From Algoriphagus sp. TR-M9 (lineage in GTDB: Bacteria > Bacteroidota > Bacteroidia > Cytophagales > Cyclobacteriaceae), in assembly GCF_027594545.1 (NCBI RefSeq), contig NZ_CP115160.1, positions 3,654,501 through 3,718,500 on the forward strand: DNA of 64,000 nt. The letters run 5' to 3'. The position numbers and the translations under genes are program-made. Numbering within the stretch: the stretch's first letter is position 1; each line of letters begins with the position of its first letter. Below, one piece after another: positions 8,486-17,771 of the stretch. The notes under the pieces were generated by a model. It was not told where the DNA came from and made no database searches. It saw only the letters and a program-made list of their open reading frames with translations.

Positions 8486-9364
8486 ATGATCGAATTACCT
8501 GTAATTTCCGAAGAAGCAACCCGAAGAAAAAAGCCTGACTGGCTAAGGGTAAAACTTCCGGTAGGAAAAGAATATGCTAAAGTCCGCAAACTGGTAGATG
8601 AACATAAACTTCACACCATATGTGAAAGCGGAAACTGTCCAAACATGGGTGAGTGCTGGGGAGCCGGTACGGCCACCTTCATGATTTTGGGAAATGTTTG
8701 CACGCGTTCTTGCTCATTTTGTGCTGTGGCGACTGGACGTCCACCTGAATACGATCTGGACGAACCAAGGAGAGTGGCAGAAGCCATCAAGCTGATGGGT
8801 GTAAAACATGCCGTACTCACCTCTGTCAACCGTGATGAGTTGAAAGATAAAGGAGCTGAAATCTGGTACCAGACGGTAATCCAAACAAAAGAACTTTCAC
8901 CTGAAACCACCATAGAAACATTAATTCCGGACGTGAAATCCAATTGGGATGCACTCTATCGAATGATTTCAGGGGGTCAAGAAGTGGTTTCCCATAACAT
9001 GGAGACCGTGGAAAGCCTTTATAGAAGAGTCCGCCCTCAAGCCAAATATGCCCGCTCGCTGGAGCAGACGAAACTAACCAAAGAATTTGGCAAAAGAACC
9101 AAGACAGGCATTATGCTAGGTTTGGGTGAGAAAAAAGAAGAAGTGTTTAAAGCCATGGATGATTTAGTAGCCCACGGATGTGATATTCTTACCCTTGGCC
9201 AATATCTGCAGCCCACCAAAAGACATATAGAGGTAGCTGAATTTATCCACCCAGATCTTTTTGCAGAATATAGAGAAGAGGGATTGGCTAGAGGATTGAA
9301 ATATGTAGAATCAGGACCGTTGGTGAGATCATCTTATCATGCTGAAAGGCACGTGAACGTGTAA
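8486..9364 (+). CDS. lipA: Lipoyl synthase (radical SAM)
   Basis: 292 residues. It inserts two sulfurs into protein-bound octanoate to make the lipoyl cofactor used by 2-oxo acid dehydrogenases and by the glycine cleavage H protein. Auxiliary cluster cysteines C46, C51 and C57 ([12 protein letters not shown]) and the radical SAM motif C72-x3-C76-x2-C79 (CTRSCSFC) are complete. The C-terminal LVRSSYHAE segment supplies the conserved Arg-Ser-Ser-Tyr-His. Full length. A functional link to gcvP, 0.5 kb downstream on the other strand, is plausible. Confidence 0.96.
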   Translation: MIELPVISEEATRRKKPDWLRVKLPVGKEYAKVRKLVDEHKLHTICESGNCPNMGECWGAGTATFMILGNVCTRSCSFCAVATGRPPEYDLDEPRRVAEAIKLMGVKHAVLTSVNRDELKDKGAEIWYQTVIQTKELSPETTIETLIPDVKSNWDALYRMISGGQEVVSHNMETVESLYRRVRPQAKYARSLEQTKLTKEFGKRTKTGIMLGLGEKKEEVFKAMDDLVAHGCDILTLGQYLQPTKRHIEVAEFIHPDLFAEYREEGLARGLKYVESGPLVRSSYHAERHVNV

Positions 9365-9386
9365 ATAGCCTACAGCTTAATATTTT

Positions 9387-9415
9387 AAAGCACACTTTTC
9401 GGTGTGCTTTTTTTA
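9387..9415 (+). terminator. Rho-independent terminator after lipA
   Basis: Stem AAAGCACAC / GTGTGCTTT followed by a T run. Confidence 0.85.
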
Positions 9416-9469
9416 TGTCTAGTTTTTTAATACTTTGTGCATACAACCTTCACTTAAACTTTTGACTAA

Positions 9470-9778
9470 ATGGTAAAAATTGAGAAAATCGGAGTGACGT
9501 CCATGGCTAGAATATATGGTCTCACCATGGCAATTATGGGTTTTGTAATCGGTCTCTTCTACGCCCTATTTCTTTCAGCTTTTTCTGGATTGCTTGGTAG
9601 TGAATATAGCGGAATGGGTGGATTAGGAATTTGGATGGTCATTGTTTTCCCTATATTCTACGGAGTCTTAGGCTTTATTTTTGGAGCACTAGGTGCTGTA
9701 GTTTATAATTTTATCGCATCTAAAACCGGCGGTTTGGAGATCCAATTATCCAAGGAGCCACAATCCCCGATCGAATAA
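9470..9778 (+). CDS. Small membrane protein, DUF3566-like
   Basis: 102 residues, two hydrophobic segments (about 12-40 and 52-85) separated by a Gly/Ser-rich loop (SGLLGSEYSGMGGLG). The opening KIEKIGVTSMARIYGL and the overall plan resemble the DUF3566 transmembrane family. Monocistronic, between its own upstream region and a bidirectional terminator. Function unknown. Confidence 0.75.
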   Translation: MVKIEKIGVTSMARIYGLTMAIMGFVIGLFYALFLSAFSGLLGSEYSGMGGLGIWMVIVFPIFYGVLGFIFGALGAVVYNFIASKTGGLEIQLSKEPQSPIE

Positions 9779-9781
9779 ACT

Positions 9782-9814
9782 AAAAAAGGGCTACCTTTCG
9801 ATAGCCCTTTTTTT
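9782..9814. terminator. Bidirectional terminator between DUF3566-like gene and gcvP
   Basis: AAAAAAGGGCTA and TAGCCCTTTTTT form a long stem with A and T runs on both sides, so it can end the rightward small gene and the leftward gcvP transcript. Confidence 0.85.
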
Positions 9815-9830
9815 ATTCTAATTTATTGGA

Positions 9831-12719
9831 TCAAGCTTCTTCGCTTGCATATTCTTCTACAGGAATACAGCTACACATTAAATTTCTGTCCCCAAATGCA
9901 GAATCGATTCTACGTACGCTAGGCCAGAATTTATTCTCTTTGACATAGCTTAACGGATAAACCGCCTTTTCTCTGGAGTAAGGTAAATCCCAGTTGTCCG
10001 AAAGTGCCATAGAAGCCGTATGAGGCGCATTTTTCAACACATTGTTCTCCTGATCAGCCTCACCGTCTTGGATCTCTTGAATTTCCGCTCTGATAGAAAG
10101 CAATGCATCACAGAATCTATCTAATTCAACCTTAGTCTCAGACTCGGTCGGCTCAATCATCAATGTACCAGCCACAGGGAAAGACACCGTAGGGGCATGA
10201 TATCCATAATCCATCAATCGCTTGGCAATATCTTCTACTTCTATGCCTACTTCCTTAAACCCTCTGCAATCCACGATCATCTCATGAGCCGCTCTTCCTT
10301 GAGTACCGGTGTAAAGAATAGGGAAGTGTTCAGCCAACCTTTCTTTGATGTAATTCGCATTTAGAATCGCCATTTTAGTGGCATTTTCTAAACCATCTCC
10401 GCCCATCATAGCGATATAAGCATACGAGATCGGTAAAATACTCGCACTTCCATAAGGCGCAGCTGAAATCGAAGATACAGCATGCTCTCCTCCTGCTTTG
10501 ACCACTGGGTTTCCAGGAAGGAATGGTGCCAAATGACTAGCAACACAAATAGGCCCCATACCAGGTCCTCCGCCTCCATGAGGAATACAGAAGGTTTTAT
10601 GCAGATTCAAGTGACAGACATCCGCACCTATTCTACCCGGACTAGTCAGCCCTACCTGTGCATTCATATTTGCACCATCCATATATACTTGCCCTCCATT
10701 TTCATGGATCACCTGGCAGATTTCCTGTATAGCAACTTCAAAAACACCGTGGGTAGACGGGTAAGTCACTAACAGAGCCGCCAATTCATTGGAATGAGCC
10801 GTAGCCTTTTCACGCAAATCATCCAAATCTATATTTCCCTTTTCGTCACACTTCACCAATACTACCTTCATTCCAGCCATTACTGCAGATGCTGGATTGG
10901 TACCATGTGCAGAAGTCGGGATCAAAGCCACATTTCTATGGTGGTCCCCTCTACTCTGATGATAAGCTCTGATCACCATCAATCCTGCAAACTCACCCTG
11001 TGCACCGGAGTTTGGCTGAAGGGAAGTATCTGCAAAACCGGTGATTTCATTCAGCCAATGTCTCAAATGCGCAAATAGCTCCTGATAACCAGCGGTCTGA
11101 TCAGTAGGTGCAAACGGGTGCATCTGCCCAAACTCTGGCCAGGTCACAGGGATCATTTCGGCTGTAGCATTCAGCTTCATGGTACAGGATCCCAAAGAAA
11201 TCATGGAGTGAACCAGAGACAAATCTTTATTCTCCAGGCGCTTGATGTAGCGAAGCATTTCGTGCTCACTCTGGAAATTATTGAAAACCGGATGAGCTAG
11301 GTATTCAGACTTTCTTACCAAAGCTTCTGGCAATTCAAACTCTACTGCATCTGCCAAAGCTGATAGATCTGGAGCTTCTACTCCCTTGGCTTTCGCAAAA
11401 ACCTCCACCACAGCCTTCACATCTGCTAAGGTTTTGGCTTCGTCAAAGGATAAGAAAACTTGATCATAATCGTATCGGAAATTCATTTCCGAAGACAGTG
11501 CCAAGGACTGAATAGCATTTAGCTTTTTGGCTTCAATTCCTACTTTAATGGTATCAAAGTAATTTTCTGAAAGCACTTGATATCCCAAGCTCTCCAGCGC
11601 TTTGGCTGTGAGTTTGGCTAGACCGTGAGTCCGTAGCGCAATATTTTTCAGACCTTTTGGGCCGTGATAAACGGCGTAAAAGCTAGCCATCACCGCCAAT
11701 AGAACCTGAGCTGTGCAAATATTTGAGGTAGCTTTTTCTCTTTTGATATGCTGTTCGCGAGTCTGCAAAGCCATTCGGTAAGCTTTATTGCCTTCACGAT
11801 CTTGCGACACTCCTATAATTCGTCCTGGAATTTGTCTTTTATAAGCTTCCTTAGTCGCAAAGAAGCCTGCATGCGGGCCACCGTACCCCATAGGCACGCC
11901 AAATCGCTGAGAAGACCCCACCACTACATCTGCTCCTATATCGCCTGGAGCTGTCAATAGTGTCAATGCCAACAAATCAGCCGCAAAAGCAGTACTTACG
12001 TTGTTTTCCTTTGCTGCAGCTACGATCGCTGAGTAATCTCTAGCTTCACCGTCTGCATCAGGATATTGAAACAAAACCCCGTAAAGGTCTTCGTCCGTCA
12101 GGTCCAGCTCATCTATAGACCCGAACACCAAATCTACACCCACAGGCTCTGCCCTGGTTTCCAAAACCGCTTTGGTCTGAGGAAAAACCTTCTCGTCTAC
12201 AAAAAACTTAGTCGCCTTCTTCTTCTCCCTAGGCTTCACTGCAAAAAGCATATTCATCGCTTCAGCTGCAGCTGTTCCCTCATCCAGTAGAGAGGCATTC
12301 GCCAGCTCCATCCCGGTCAATTCCATCACCACAGTCTGGAAGTTGATCAGCGCTTCCAGCCTACCTTGAGCTATCTCTGCCTGATACGGGGTATAAGCGG
12401 TGTACCATCCTGGATTTTCGAGCACATTTCTCAAAATCACACTAGGCACTAACGTATCGTAATACCCCAAACCAATAAAAGATTTAAAAACCTTGTTTTT
12501 GGAGGCAAGCCTTTTAAAGTCCTTCAAAAATTCAGATTCCAATTTCGCTGCCGGAAGATCCAGTGGCCTATCGAGCTGAATTGCTTGGGGTACAGTTTGG
12601 TTGATTAATTCCTCTAAAGTTGAAGCTCCGATTTTCTCCAGCATCTCAGCGATTGCTGTATCGGTCGGGCCATTGTGTCTGTGCTCAAACTTGAGCGCAT
12701 TGGAAAGATTGATCTTCAT
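9831..12719 (-). CDS. gcvP: Glycine dehydrogenase (decarboxylating), P protein of glycine cleavage
   Basis: 962 residues from the ATG at 12719 ([18 protein letters not shown]); the 34-residue upstream extension does not look like protein of this family. PLP-dependent decarboxylase that loads the aminomethyl group of glycine onto the lipoyl arm of the H protein. Fused alpha and beta halves. The PLP-lysine motif [17 protein letters not shown] is intact in the second half, with STHGVFE and [15 protein letters not shown]. Full length. gcvT and gcvH are not adjacent, as is common in Bacteroidota. Confidence 0.95.
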   Translation of the reverse strand: MKINLSNALKFEHRHNGPTDTAIAEMLEKIGASTLEELINQTVPQAIQLDRPLDLPAAKLESEFLKDFKRLASKNKVFKSFIGLGYYDTLVPSVILRNVLENPGWYTAYTPYQAEIAQGRLEALINFQTVVMELTGMELANASLLDEGTAAAEAMNMLFAVKPREKKKATKFFVDEKVFPQTKAVLETRAEPVGVDLVFGSIDELDLTDEDLYGVLFQYPDADGEARDYSAIVAAAKENNVSTAFAADLLALTLLTAPGDIGADVVVGSSQRFGVPMGYGGPHAGFFATKEAYKRQIPGRIIGVSQDREGNKAYRMALQTREQHIKREKATSNICTAQVLLAVMASFYAVYHGPKGLKNIALRTHGLAKLTAKALESLGYQVLSENYFDTIKVGIEAKKLNAIQSLALSSEMNFRYDYDQVFLSFDEAKTLADVKAVVEVFAKAKGVEAPDLSALADAVEFELPEALVRKSEYLAHPVFNNFQSEHEMLRYIKRLENKDLSLVHSMISLGSCTMKLNATAEMIPVTWPEFGQMHPFAPTDQTAGYQELFAHLRHWLNEITGFADTSLQPNSGAQGEFAGLMVIRAYHQSRGDHHRNVALIPTSAHGTNPASAVMAGMKVVLVKCDEKGNIDLDDLREKATAHSNELAALLVTYPSTHGVFEVAIQEICQVIHENGGQVYMDGANMNAQVGLTSPGRIGADVCHLNLHKTFCIPHGGGGPGMGPICVASHLAPFLPGNPVVKAGGEHAVSSISAAPYGSASILPISYAYIAMMGGDGLENATKMAILNANYIKERLAEHFPILYTGTQGRAAHEMIVDCRGFKEVGIEVEDIAKRLMDYGYHAPTVSFPVAGTLMIEPTESETKVELDRFCDALLSIRAEIQEIQDGEADQENNVLKNAPHTASMALSDNWDLPYSREKAVYPLSYVKENKFWPSVRRIDSAFGDRNLMCSCIPVEEYASEEA

Positions 12720-12997
12720 ATAAGAACGTTTGGACAATGAACTATTTGGGTTTGAAATTGGCTCAATTTTCAAGCTGCAAAGGTACAATTTATTGAAAGA
12801 TAATACTTTCAAGACTTCCATTATTTCCTTTGAGATAGGTCAAAATTTATAAACGGTTATTTATTCAGAAAAAAATTTATCTAGTTTAGCATCGTAAAAA
12901 ATTATCACCTTCGACAAGAAGCTCCTTTGAAATGCCTTTTTACAACTAAAACAAATGAGTCTCAGGTCGAATTCAATAAAAACCTAACTATAAACTG

Positions 12998-14494
12998 ATG
13001 AATAAAAGTCTATTACTATCAGGTGCTTTGGCCTTTGGCCTCTCTGCATCTGTCCTGGCTCAAGCACCGGCTCAGGTGAAATATGCCAACACCATTTCTG
13101 CCGGAGATCTGGAAGAGCACTTGACCTACCTCGCTTCGGATGAGATGAAAGGTAGAGATACGGGCTCTGAAGAGCAAAAAATCGCAGCCAACTACATCGT
13201 AGAATTCTACAAAAACTTAGGGCTTGCCGGTCCAGTGGATGGCGGCTACCTTCAAAGCGTAGAGCTGGTAAGCTCCTCTTTCAGCGAAGTAGAGCTTAAA
13301 GTAGGAAAAAACAAGTTGGTCAACAATGAAGATTTCGTGTTTGTCGGAGATGGCGACATGAAGAAAACATCCAAAACTGACCTGGTATTCCTTGGGCTGG
13401 TATCTGATGAAAACCTGGCCAAGGTGGATGTGAAAGATAAGTTAGTAGGAATCTGGGCTGTGGGCGTAAGGTCAAACAACCTACTGACCCAAGTGATGGA
13501 CGCGGGAGCTGCAGGGGTGGTTTTGGTAAGTATGGAAGGTCAAGCAAATTTTGACCGGATTGCGAACCGTTATAAAACCCTGGCAGGTAAAGGCCGCATC
13601 GGATTCCCTAAGGAAGTAGAGCAAAAGCCGGTATTTATGGTCAGCTCCGACAAAATGGCCGAGCTTTTCGAAACTCCAGTAGAGGACCTAAAAGAAGCTG
13701 CCAAGTCTAGCCCAGAGACCATCAAATCTCAAAAGGCTTCTTATAAAATCGAAAAAGAAATAGAAGAAGTGGATTCATCAAACATCCTGGCTTTCCTAGA
13801 AGGCACGGATAAAAAAGAAGAGATAATCGTCATTTCCTCCCACTACGACCATGTAGGTGTGAGCAGCACCGGAGAAATTTTCAACGGTGCAGATGATGAT
13901 GGCTCAGGAACTGTATCTGTCATGGAAATCGCTGAGGCATTTGCCACTGCGGCTAAGGAGGGAAACAGACCTAGAAGATCCATCCTATTCCTAAATGTAA
14001 CCGGAGAGGAAAAAGGATTACTAGGCTCAGCTTACTATGCTGACCATCCTATATTTCCACTGGAAAACACCATCCTGAACCTGAATATAGACATGGTAGG
14101 CCGTATTGATTATGAATACCAGGATTCTTCCAATACGGATTTTGTATATGTGATCGGTTCAGAGATGCTTTCTACAGATCTGAAAAAAATCCTGGAATAC
14201 AATAATATCACCTATTCTGACCTGATCCTGGATTACAGATATGACGCAGAAGACGATCCAAACAGATTCTACTACAGATCAGATCATTATAACTTTGCAA
14301 AGAACAATATTCCGATTGCCTTCTTCTTCAACGGAGTACACGATGACTACCACCAAGTAACTGACACTGTGGATAAAATCGAATTTCCACTGATGGAAAA
14401 AAGAGTAAAACTGATTTTCCATACTGCCTGGGATGTGGCAAATCGAGAAAATCGAATCAGAGTGGACGGGACCAATACCCGGACTGAGCGATAG
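12998..14494 (+). CDS. Secreted M28 family metallopeptidase with PA insert
   Basis: 498 residues. Signal peptide to about residue 21 (SVLAQ). A protease-associated (PA) domain occupies about 100-230. The M28 catalytic domain follows with the zinc ligands and catalytic acid in order: SSHYDHVG, NGADDDGSG, TGEEKGLLGS, NIDMVGR, and FYYRSDHYNFA. Predicted exported aminopeptidase acting on peptides in the periplasm or outside. No C-terminal T9SS domain. A terminator follows directly. Confidence 0.9.
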   Translation: MNKSLLLSGALAFGLSASVLAQAPAQVKYANTISAGDLEEHLTYLASDEMKGRDTGSEEQKIAANYIVEFYKNLGLAGPVDGGYLQSVELVSSSFSEVELKVGKNKLVNNEDFVFVGDGDMKKTSKTDLVFLGLVSDENLAKVDVKDKLVGIWAVGVRSNNLLTQVMDAGAAGVVLVSMEGQANFDRIANRYKTLAGKGRIGFPKEVEQKPVFMVSSDKMAELFETPVEDLKEAAKSSPETIKSQKASYKIEKEIEEVDSSNILAFLEGTDKKEEIIVISSHYDHVGVSSTGEIFNGADDDGSGTVSVMEIAEAFATAAKEGNRPRRSILFLNVTGEEKGLLGSAYYADHPIFPLENTILNLNIDMVGRIDYEYQDSSNTDFVYVIGSEMLSTDLKKILEYNNITYSDLILDYRYDAEDDPNRFYYRSDHYNFAKNNIPIAFFFNGVHDDYHQVTDTVDKIEFPLMEKRVKLIFHTAWDVANRENRIRVDGTNTRTER

Positions 14495-14503
14495 AATAAA
14501 CAG

Positions 14504-14531
14504 GCCCTGGATAAAAATTCAGGGCTTTTTT
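14504..14531. terminator. Terminator between M28 peptidase and DEAD-box helicase
   Basis: GCCCTG / CAGGGC stem with a ten-base A/T loop and a T run that reaches the stop codon of the convergent helicase gene. The A run on the other side is shorter, so it may serve mainly the rightward gene. Confidence 0.7.
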
Positions 14532-15888
14532 ATTTCCCCTTATTCTTTTGGTTCTTGGTTTTCATTTGGTTTCGGTTCCGCTTATTGCCTGTCTTTTTGG
14601 CTCGTGCTTTTTCACCCTTTCCTATATTCTTTTTGGGCTTGACTTTCTTCTCATGAAACGCACCTTTATAATCTGGATTATCGCGCTGCATCAGTCGATC
14701 TAGCTCACGGGCATAAGCCTGCTTTTCTTCAAAGGGCGTATTGGTGACATCCGCTGCTTTAGGTATTTCAGCTACCTCCACCTTCATTCGGATGATCTCT
14801 TCGATCTTTTCAAAATGATAGGTCTCTGCCGGATTCACAAAGCTGATAGCAATCCCTTCTTTCTCTGCCCGCCCAGTTCGCCCGATTCTATGGACATAAT
14901 CCTCGTAGATTAAGGGCACATCAAAATTGATCACATGGCTCACCATGGTCACATCCAAGCCTCTGGAAGCTACATCTGTAGCTACCAAAACCCTCACCTC
15001 TCCACCTTTGAAATCTTCAATAGAATTGATCCGGGTATTCTGACCTTTATTGGCATGAATCACGCGTATCTCACCGTATCCTCTGTGATTCAAAAATGCA
15101 AAAACCTCCTCGGCATTTTTTCTCGACCGGGTAAAAATGATCGCTCTACTGACCGTTTCGGCCTGTAGCAGATGAGAAAGAAGGTTAAGCTTGGTTTTAA
15201 TATTAGGCACCAGATATTTCACCTGCGCGATAGTCTCAGCAGTAGTGGCCGATGGAGTCACCTCCACCCGCTCCGGAAACTCCAAAAACTCGGCAGCAAA
15301 CCGATCAATCCGCTCTCCAAAAGTAGCCGAGAAAAGCAGGTTCTGTCTTTTCACTGGTATCACTTCCAGAATGGAACGTATCTGTGGCATGAAACCCATA
15401 TCCATCATTTTATCTGCCTCATCCAGCACCATGGTTTTGATCTCCTTGGTCAGGATTTTCCCTTTTCTATAGATGTCCAAAAATCTTCCCGGTGTGGAAA
15501 CAATGATATCAACTCCTTTTTCAAGATTTTCAATTTGAGTCTTAGGCCCCAATCCACCATAAAGTGAAACCATTCTTAGGTCCGTATTTGCGGCCATTTG
15601 AAGTACCACTTCCTCAATCTGCATGACCAGCTCCCTAGTAGGAGCCAATATCACGGCTCGGGCATGATCTCCCTGTGCATACTTCACCTTCATGAGCAGT
15701 GGCAGCACATAAGCCGCTGTCTTTCCCGTCCCGGTCTGCGCGATGCCAAGCACATCATGACCTGCCAAAGCCAGGGGGATGGCCTTCTCCTGAATGGGAG
15801 TAGGGTGAACATAGCCCGCATCCGCGACCGCATTCAACAGCTGTCGATTTAGCTTAAATGCTTCAAAAGTTGGGGACTCATTGCTCAT
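14530..15888 (-). CDS. DEAD-box ATP-dependent RNA helicase (RhlE-like)
   Basis: 452 residues. All core motifs are visible: Q motif (PTPIQEKAIPLAL), motif I AQTGTGKT at 50-57, Ia PTRELV, GG, motif II DEAD, motif III SAT, motif IV IIFTRSRK, and motif VI HRIGRTGRAEK. The last ~38 residues are a Lys/Arg/Asn-rich tail expected to bind RNA non-specifically. Probable role: rRNA/mRNA remodelling, cold adaptation or ribosome assembly. It is divergent from pyrC, with 44 bases between starts. Confidence 0.93.
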   Translation of the reverse strand: MSNESPTFEAFKLNRQLLNAVADAGYVHPTPIQEKAIPLALAGHDVLGIAQTGTGKTAAYVLPLLMKVKYAQGDHARAVILAPTRELVMQIEEVVLQMAANTDLRMVSLYGGLGPKTQIENLEKGVDIIVSTPGRFLDIYRKGKILTKEIKTMVLDEADKMMDMGFMPQIRSILEVIPVKRQNLLFSATFGERIDRFAAEFLEFPERVEVTPSATTAETIAQVKYLVPNIKTKLNLLSHLLQAETVSRAIIFTRSRKNAEEVFAFLNHRGYGEIRVIHANKGQNTRINSIEDFKGGEVRVLVATDVASRGLDVTMVSHVINFDVPLIYEDYVHRIGRTGRAEKEGIAISFVNPAETYHFEKIEEIIRMKVEVAEIPKAADVTNTPFEEKQAYARELDRLMQRDNPDYKGAFHEKKVKPKKNIGKGEKARAKKTGNKRNRNQMKTKNQKNKGK

Positions 15889-15932
15889 GATTCGTTAATT
15901 TTGGTTGAAATAGTAAAATCCAAAAAGGAGAT

Positions 15933-17279
15933 ATGATGAAAAGTATTCTGATCACCGGTGCAAATATAGTCAATGAAGGCCGGATAAGTCCGGGAGATGT
16001 TTTGATAGCAAATGGAAGAATAGCAAAACTTGGTAACAACCTTAGTTCTGAGCGTGCAGACACACATATTGATGCAAAGGGAAAATATCTTTTCCCAGGA
16101 CTAATCGATGATCAGGTACATTTTAGAGAACCGGGACTCACACATAAAGCCGAAATCTACACAGAAGCAAAGGCCGGAGTGGCTGGTGGAACCACTTCCT
16201 ACATGGAAATGCCCAACACCGTCCCACAGGCTACCACGGTAGAACTTCTGGAGCAAAAATACAGCAGAGCGGCTGAAGTTTCCCTTGCCAACTACTCCTT
16301 CTTTATGGGAGCTACCAATGACAACTTGGACGAAATCCTAAAAGTGGACTTCCAGAATGTATGTGGCCTGAAAATATTTCAAGGCTCCTCTACTGGAAAC
16401 ATGGTCGTGGACAATATCGAGTCTCTGGAAGGAATTTTCAAAGAGTGCAAAGCACTGATCGCCATCCATAGCGAAAATGACCACATCATTGCGGAGAACT
16501 TCGCCAAATACAAAGAAATTTATGGGGATGATATCCCGGTGAAGTTTCACCCGAAAATCCGCTCTGAAGAGGCTTGCTATGATGCGTCCAGCAGAGCTGT
16601 AGCCATGGCAAAAAAACATGGAACCCGCCTCCATATTTTACATATTAGCACGGCCAGGGAATTGGAGCTTTTCACCAATAAAATTCCTTTGGAAGAGAAA
16701 AAAATCACTTCAGAGGCCTGTATTCATCACATGTGGTTTGCAGAGGAAGATTACGAGACCAAGGGCACCCTGATCAAATGGAACCCTGCAGTGAAAACGG
16801 CAGCTGATGGCAAGGCAATTCTGCAAGCTGTCATTGATGGCAGGATCGATGTCGTAGCTACCGATCACGCCCCGCACACTTTGGAAGAAAAAGCCCAAGT
16901 TTACACTAAAGCACCCTCAGGAGGACCGCTCAATCAGCACAGTCTGGTAGCCATGCTGGATTTTTACCATCAAGGAAAAATCAATCTGGAACTGATCGCC
17001 CAGAAAATGAGTCACAATGTAGCTAAGCTCTTCAGAATAGAGGACAGGGGATTTATCCGTGAAGGATACTTTGCAGACCTGGTCTTGGTAGACCTGGACT
17101 CGCCATGGGAGGTCAGCAAAGCCAATGTGCTGTCAAAATGCGGCTGGTCTCCATTCGAAGGGCATACATTCAAGTCCCAAGTGACCCACACTATAGTATC
17201 CGGACATTTGGCGTACGAAAACGGGACATTTCACGAGGAGAGAAAAGGAGAAAGACTGAAATTTTCAGGAAAATTTTAA
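15933..17279 (+). CDS. pyrC: Dihydroorotase (Bacteroidota type)
   Basis: 448 residues. It cyclises N-carbamoyl-aspartate to dihydroorotate in pyrimidine synthesis. The amidohydrolase barrel shows LIDDQVHFREPG at 58-69, the substrate segment KIFQGSSTGNMV, HSEND, LHILHIST and the DHAPHTLEEK aspartate motif. The first His of the usual HxH metal pair is replaced by Gln (Q61), while H63 is kept. I recall this variant from other Bacteroidota enzymes of the family, so it is likely lineage-specific rather than a defect. Two Met codons open the ORF; either may be the start. Confidence 0.88.
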   Translation: MMKSILITGANIVNEGRISPGDVLIANGRIAKLGNNLSSERADTHIDAKGKYLFPGLIDDQVHFREPGLTHKAEIYTEAKAGVAGGTTSYMEMPNTVPQATTVELLEQKYSRAAEVSLANYSFFMGATNDNLDEILKVDFQNVCGLKIFQGSSTGNMVVDNIESLEGIFKECKALIAIHSENDHIIAENFAKYKEIYGDDIPVKFHPKIRSEEACYDASSRAVAMAKKHGTRLHILHISTARELELFTNKIPLEEKKITSEACIHHMWFAEEDYETKGTLIKWNPAVKTAADGKAILQAVIDGRIDVVATDHAPHTLEEKAQVYTKAPSGGPLNQHSLVAMLDFYHQGKINLELIAQKMSHNVAKLFRIEDRGFIREGYFADLVLVDLDSPWEVSKANVLSKCGWSPFEGHTFKSQVTHTIVSGHLAYENGTFHEERKGERLKFSGKF

Positions 17280-17286
17280 GCGCTCT

Positions 17287-17318
17287 CTTGCACATAGAAA
17301 AGTGAATCATTACTTTTG
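17287..17318 (+). promoter_or_regulatory. Candidate promoter of tRNA-His
   Basis: CTTG at 17287-17290 (one mismatch to TTTG), a 20-base spacer and TACTTTTG at 17311-17318, which fits TAnnTTTG fully. The tRNA begins 41 bases further on. Confidence 0.5.
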
Positions 17319-17359
17319 CAGACCATTTGGGAGAGTTCAATTCTCCTTAGATCTACATG

Positions 17360-17433
17360 GTGATTGTAGCTCAGCTGGTTAGAGCGCTGGTTTGTGGCAC
17401 CAGAGGTCGCCGGTTCGAACCCGGTCTTTCACC
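17360..17433 (+). tRNA. tRNA-His (anticodon GTG)
   Basis: 74 bases that fold as a cloverleaf: D stem GCTC/GAGC, anticodon stem CTGGT/ACCAG with loop TTGTGGC, T stem GCCGG/CCGGT with loop TTCGAAC. The anticodon is GTG. A G at 17359 can serve as the histidine-specific G-1 opposite C73. The acceptor stem GTGATTG/CTTTCAC has two U-U oppositions (5:68 and 6:67). CCA is not encoded. Confidence 0.93.
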
Positions 17434-17434
17434 C

Positions 17435-17467
17435 AAAACCCCTCCTAGTGAGGGGTTTTGCTTTTTA
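17435..17467 (+). terminator. Terminator after tRNA-His
   Basis: AAAACCCCTC / GAGGGGTTTT, a ten-base stem, followed by T-rich sequence. Confidence 0.85.
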
Positions 17468-17524
17468 TAGAGAGTCTGTTGGCACAACATTTGATAAAAT
17501 CCGACAGAACTAAACCAACTTGAG

Positions 17525-17665
17525 ATGTTTACTTTGTTCAAATCCTCACCAAAATTCCCGCAGGTCACGCCAATCAACATTAAAATGGCAAAAAATTATC
17601 TGACAAAATTTGAAGAATCGCTCAAAAACTTCGAGGAATTGCAAAAGGAAGCGGTTCATTCCTGA
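17525..17665 (+). CDS. Possible small protein of 46 residues
   Basis: An open frame begins MFTLFKSSPK and its last third is amphipathic and charged (FEESLKNFEELQKEAVHS), like a short coiled coil. No recognisable family, no clear ribosome binding site, and a length that can occur by chance. The 17434-17771 gap otherwise holds only the tRNA terminator and A/T-rich sequence before the debranching enzyme. Confidence 0.22.
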   Translation: MFTLFKSSPKFPQVTPINIKMAKNYLTKFEESLKNFEELQKEAVHS

Positions 17666-17771
17666 ATATTTCACTTAAATCAAGAGGTTATGGAAACATA
17701 ACCTTTATTTTTTCGCATTTCATTTTTCTTATCAGTTCAATACTCTATTTTTAATGAGACAGAATATTCTC

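Noticed and set aside
12720..12821. 34-residue N-terminal extension of GcvP
   Set aside because: The ATG at 12719 starts exactly at the expected family N-terminus, and the extension reads like non-coding upstream sequence.
17371..17580. 69-codon minus-strand frame over tRNA-His
   Set aside because: It overlaps the tRNA and its terminator; tRNA genes often leave such open frames.
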